Part shown: positions 13,904 through 14,835 of the stretch, one piece after another
Position numbering within the stretch: the first letter of the stretch is position 1
Layout of the letters: each line of letters starts with the position of its first letter
DNA from: CBDCWA01 sp046048295
Lineage (GTDB): Bacteria; Pseudomonadota; Alphaproteobacteria; Rhizobiales; Hyphomicrobiaceae
Direction of reading: 5' to 3'
Length of the DNA: 14,835 nucleotides
NCBI GenBank assembly: GCA_046048295.1
Contig: JBJOGJ010000082.1
Location: 1-14,835, forward strand
Program-made: the position numbers and the translations under genes
The notes under the pieces: model-generated
Database searches by the model: none
What the model saw: the letters and a program-made list of their open reading frames with translations, nothing else
Told to the model about the DNA's origin: nothing

Positions 13904-14835
13904 CTACTCGGCGGCGGCGGCGTGTCCGGGGAAGATCTTGTCCATCTTCGGCTCGACGCCGTTCTTCTTCATCTCCTCGAGCCAGATTACGTGGATGCGC
14001 TTGTCCTGATCCTCGTACTCGATCTGGTCGCCGCCTTCCTTGATATTGGTGGAGACTGCGCCCTTCTCACCCGGCTTCAGGCCGAGCAGCGAACGTCGCT
14101 GGGCTTTCGTGACGGGATAGCGCAAGCCGCCGAAGCCTGTCGCCAGGTAGCGGGCCGGTTGCTGCGATGCGTTGAAATGCTGGTGGAACTGCTGGTCGGC
14201 GGGCGGGAAGACGGTCCCGTGCTTCCAGTCGATGCGCACGAAGTCCTGCTCGTCTTCGTACCAGCAAAGCGAGTAGCCGTGGCCGGTCACGCACATGACG
14301 TGGAAGCCGGGTCCGTGGCGATGCCCCTTCTTGTAGGTGCCGACCGGCATCTCAGAGATGTGTGCATGCATGGAACCGTCAGCCAGCACGAACATGATGT
14401 TGGTGCCACCTGCACCGCGATCACCCCAGCTCTTGAGTTCGATCGCCGCGAGGTCGGTGACGAAGTTGGTCTCCCACATATGGTTGCCCGGGCGAACCGT
14501 AATCAAATCGCCTTCGCCGGAGTAGTAGGCTTCCTTGCCGGTGCGGTCGCCGAACTCGAAGCCGTTGTCGAATATGAACTCCGGGTTGTGGAAGGTGTTC
14601 ATGACGAGCGGCAGGTTGGTCGTCGACGCAAGGCGGGCGGCTTCCTGGCCGGAGCCGTTGAAGTGGCGGTGCTTGGCATTGAGCGGGATCGCGAACAGGC
14701 TCTTCGGTCCCCACTCGAAAGCGCGCTTCGTGCCGTCGGTGAACTCGACCTGGGTCGAACCGTGCCCCTCGAGAACGTAGATCACTTCCTCGTAGAGGTG
14801 ACGCTGCGGCGCCGTCGATTGGCCAGGCTCGAGGT
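13904..14835 (-). CDS. Bicupin protein, gentisate 1,2-dioxygenase-like, 5' truncated
   Basis: The reading frame stays open to the right edge, so the N-terminus is missing; about 310 residues are visible, beginning LEPGQSTAPQRHLYEEVIYVLEG. That opening is a cupin motif 1 with His and Glu (RHLYEE). The second cupin domain has MPVGTYKKGHRHGPGFHVMCVTGHG, with an HxH pair and a third His in place of the usual Glu. Two cupin domains in tandem at this length fit gentisate or hydroxynaphthoate ring-cleaving dioxygenases and related metal-dependent proteins. The protein is soluble and probably binds Fe(II) or Mn. A GTG at 14785 could be read as a start, but it lies inside the conserved motif, so I reject it. 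No other aromatic-catabolism gene is visible, and the substrate is not certain. Confidence 0.82.
   Translation of the reverse strand, partial: LEPGQSTAPQRHLYEEVIYVLEGHGSTQVEFTDGTKRAFEWGPKSLFAIPLNAKHRHFNGSGQEAARLASTTNLPLVMNTFHNPEFIFDNGFEFGDRTGKEAYYSGEGDLITVRPGNHMWETNFVTDLAAIELKSWGDRGAGGTNIMFVLADGSMHAHISEMPVGTYKKGHRHGPGFHVMCVTGHGYSLCWYEDEQDFVRIDWKHGTVFPPADQQFHQHFNASQQPARYLATGFGGLRYPVTKAQRRSLLGLKPGEKGAVSTNIKEGGDQIEYEDQDKRIHVIWLEEMKKNGVEPKMDKIFPGHAAAAE

Noticed and set aside
14783..14785. GTG as the start of the cupin gene
   Set aside because: It falls in the middle of cupin motif 1 and the same frame continues with conserved residues to the window edge, so the gene is simply cut off.
1..14835. 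CRISPR array, transposase, integrase, attachment site, tRNA or rRNA
   Set aside because: No direct-repeat/spacer pattern, no DDE or recombinase motifs in any credible frame, and no structured-RNA signature was recognised by eye.

Overview
The window is GC-rich, densely coding DNA with no tRNA, rRNA, insertion sequence or CRISPR array that I can see. The protein families (a class I aminotransferase with alphaproteobacterial-type N-terminal motifs, an orphan TctC/Bug binding protein, a DUF3501 protein beside a Cys-rich Fe-S protein) suggest an alphaproteobacterium, probably Hyphomicrobiales or a relative. This assignment is from remembered family resemblance, not a search.

Layout. (1) 1-1654, plus strand: the 3' part of a heterodisulfide-reductase-like Fe-S protein, translationally coupled to a DUF3501 protein. 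This is the right half of a pair usually preceded by rubrerythrin and linked to peroxide or redox stress. (2) 6021 down to 1770, minus strand: five genes in one direction. They are a two-TM peptide, a sortase-like protein that keeps the Cys but appears to lack the catalytic His and Arg, another two-TM peptide, an ornithine cyclodeaminase/mu-crystallin family protein that lacks the usual catalytic-Asp segment, and, overlapping or abutting it, a large TPR protein. The TPR protein looks like the winged-helix and TPR sensor half of a STAND NTPase without the NTPase or effector. (3) 6337-7539, plus strand: an aspartate-type aminotransferase, convergent with (4) a minus-strand NMT1-like binding protein without a signal peptide (7583-8491). 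(5) 8777-9553, minus: an uncharacterised Cys-rich protein, divergent from (6) a small membrane protein (9692-10003, plus), with a palindrome between them. (7) 10144-11199, plus: a secreted TctC/Bug solute-binding protein with a terminator after it. (8) 11459-13750, plus: a glycosyltransferase and NAD-dependent epimerase pair, a surface-polysaccharide style operon with a candidate promoter. It ends at a strong hairpin at 13848-13874, shared with (9) a minus-strand bicupin dioxygenase-like gene that runs off the right edge.

There is no single obvious defence island. The least explained part is the minus-strand block 1770-6021, which combines a headless STAND sensor, a degenerate-looking sortase and a non-canonical cyclodeaminase-family protein. 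The Cys-rich protein at 8777-9553 comes next.
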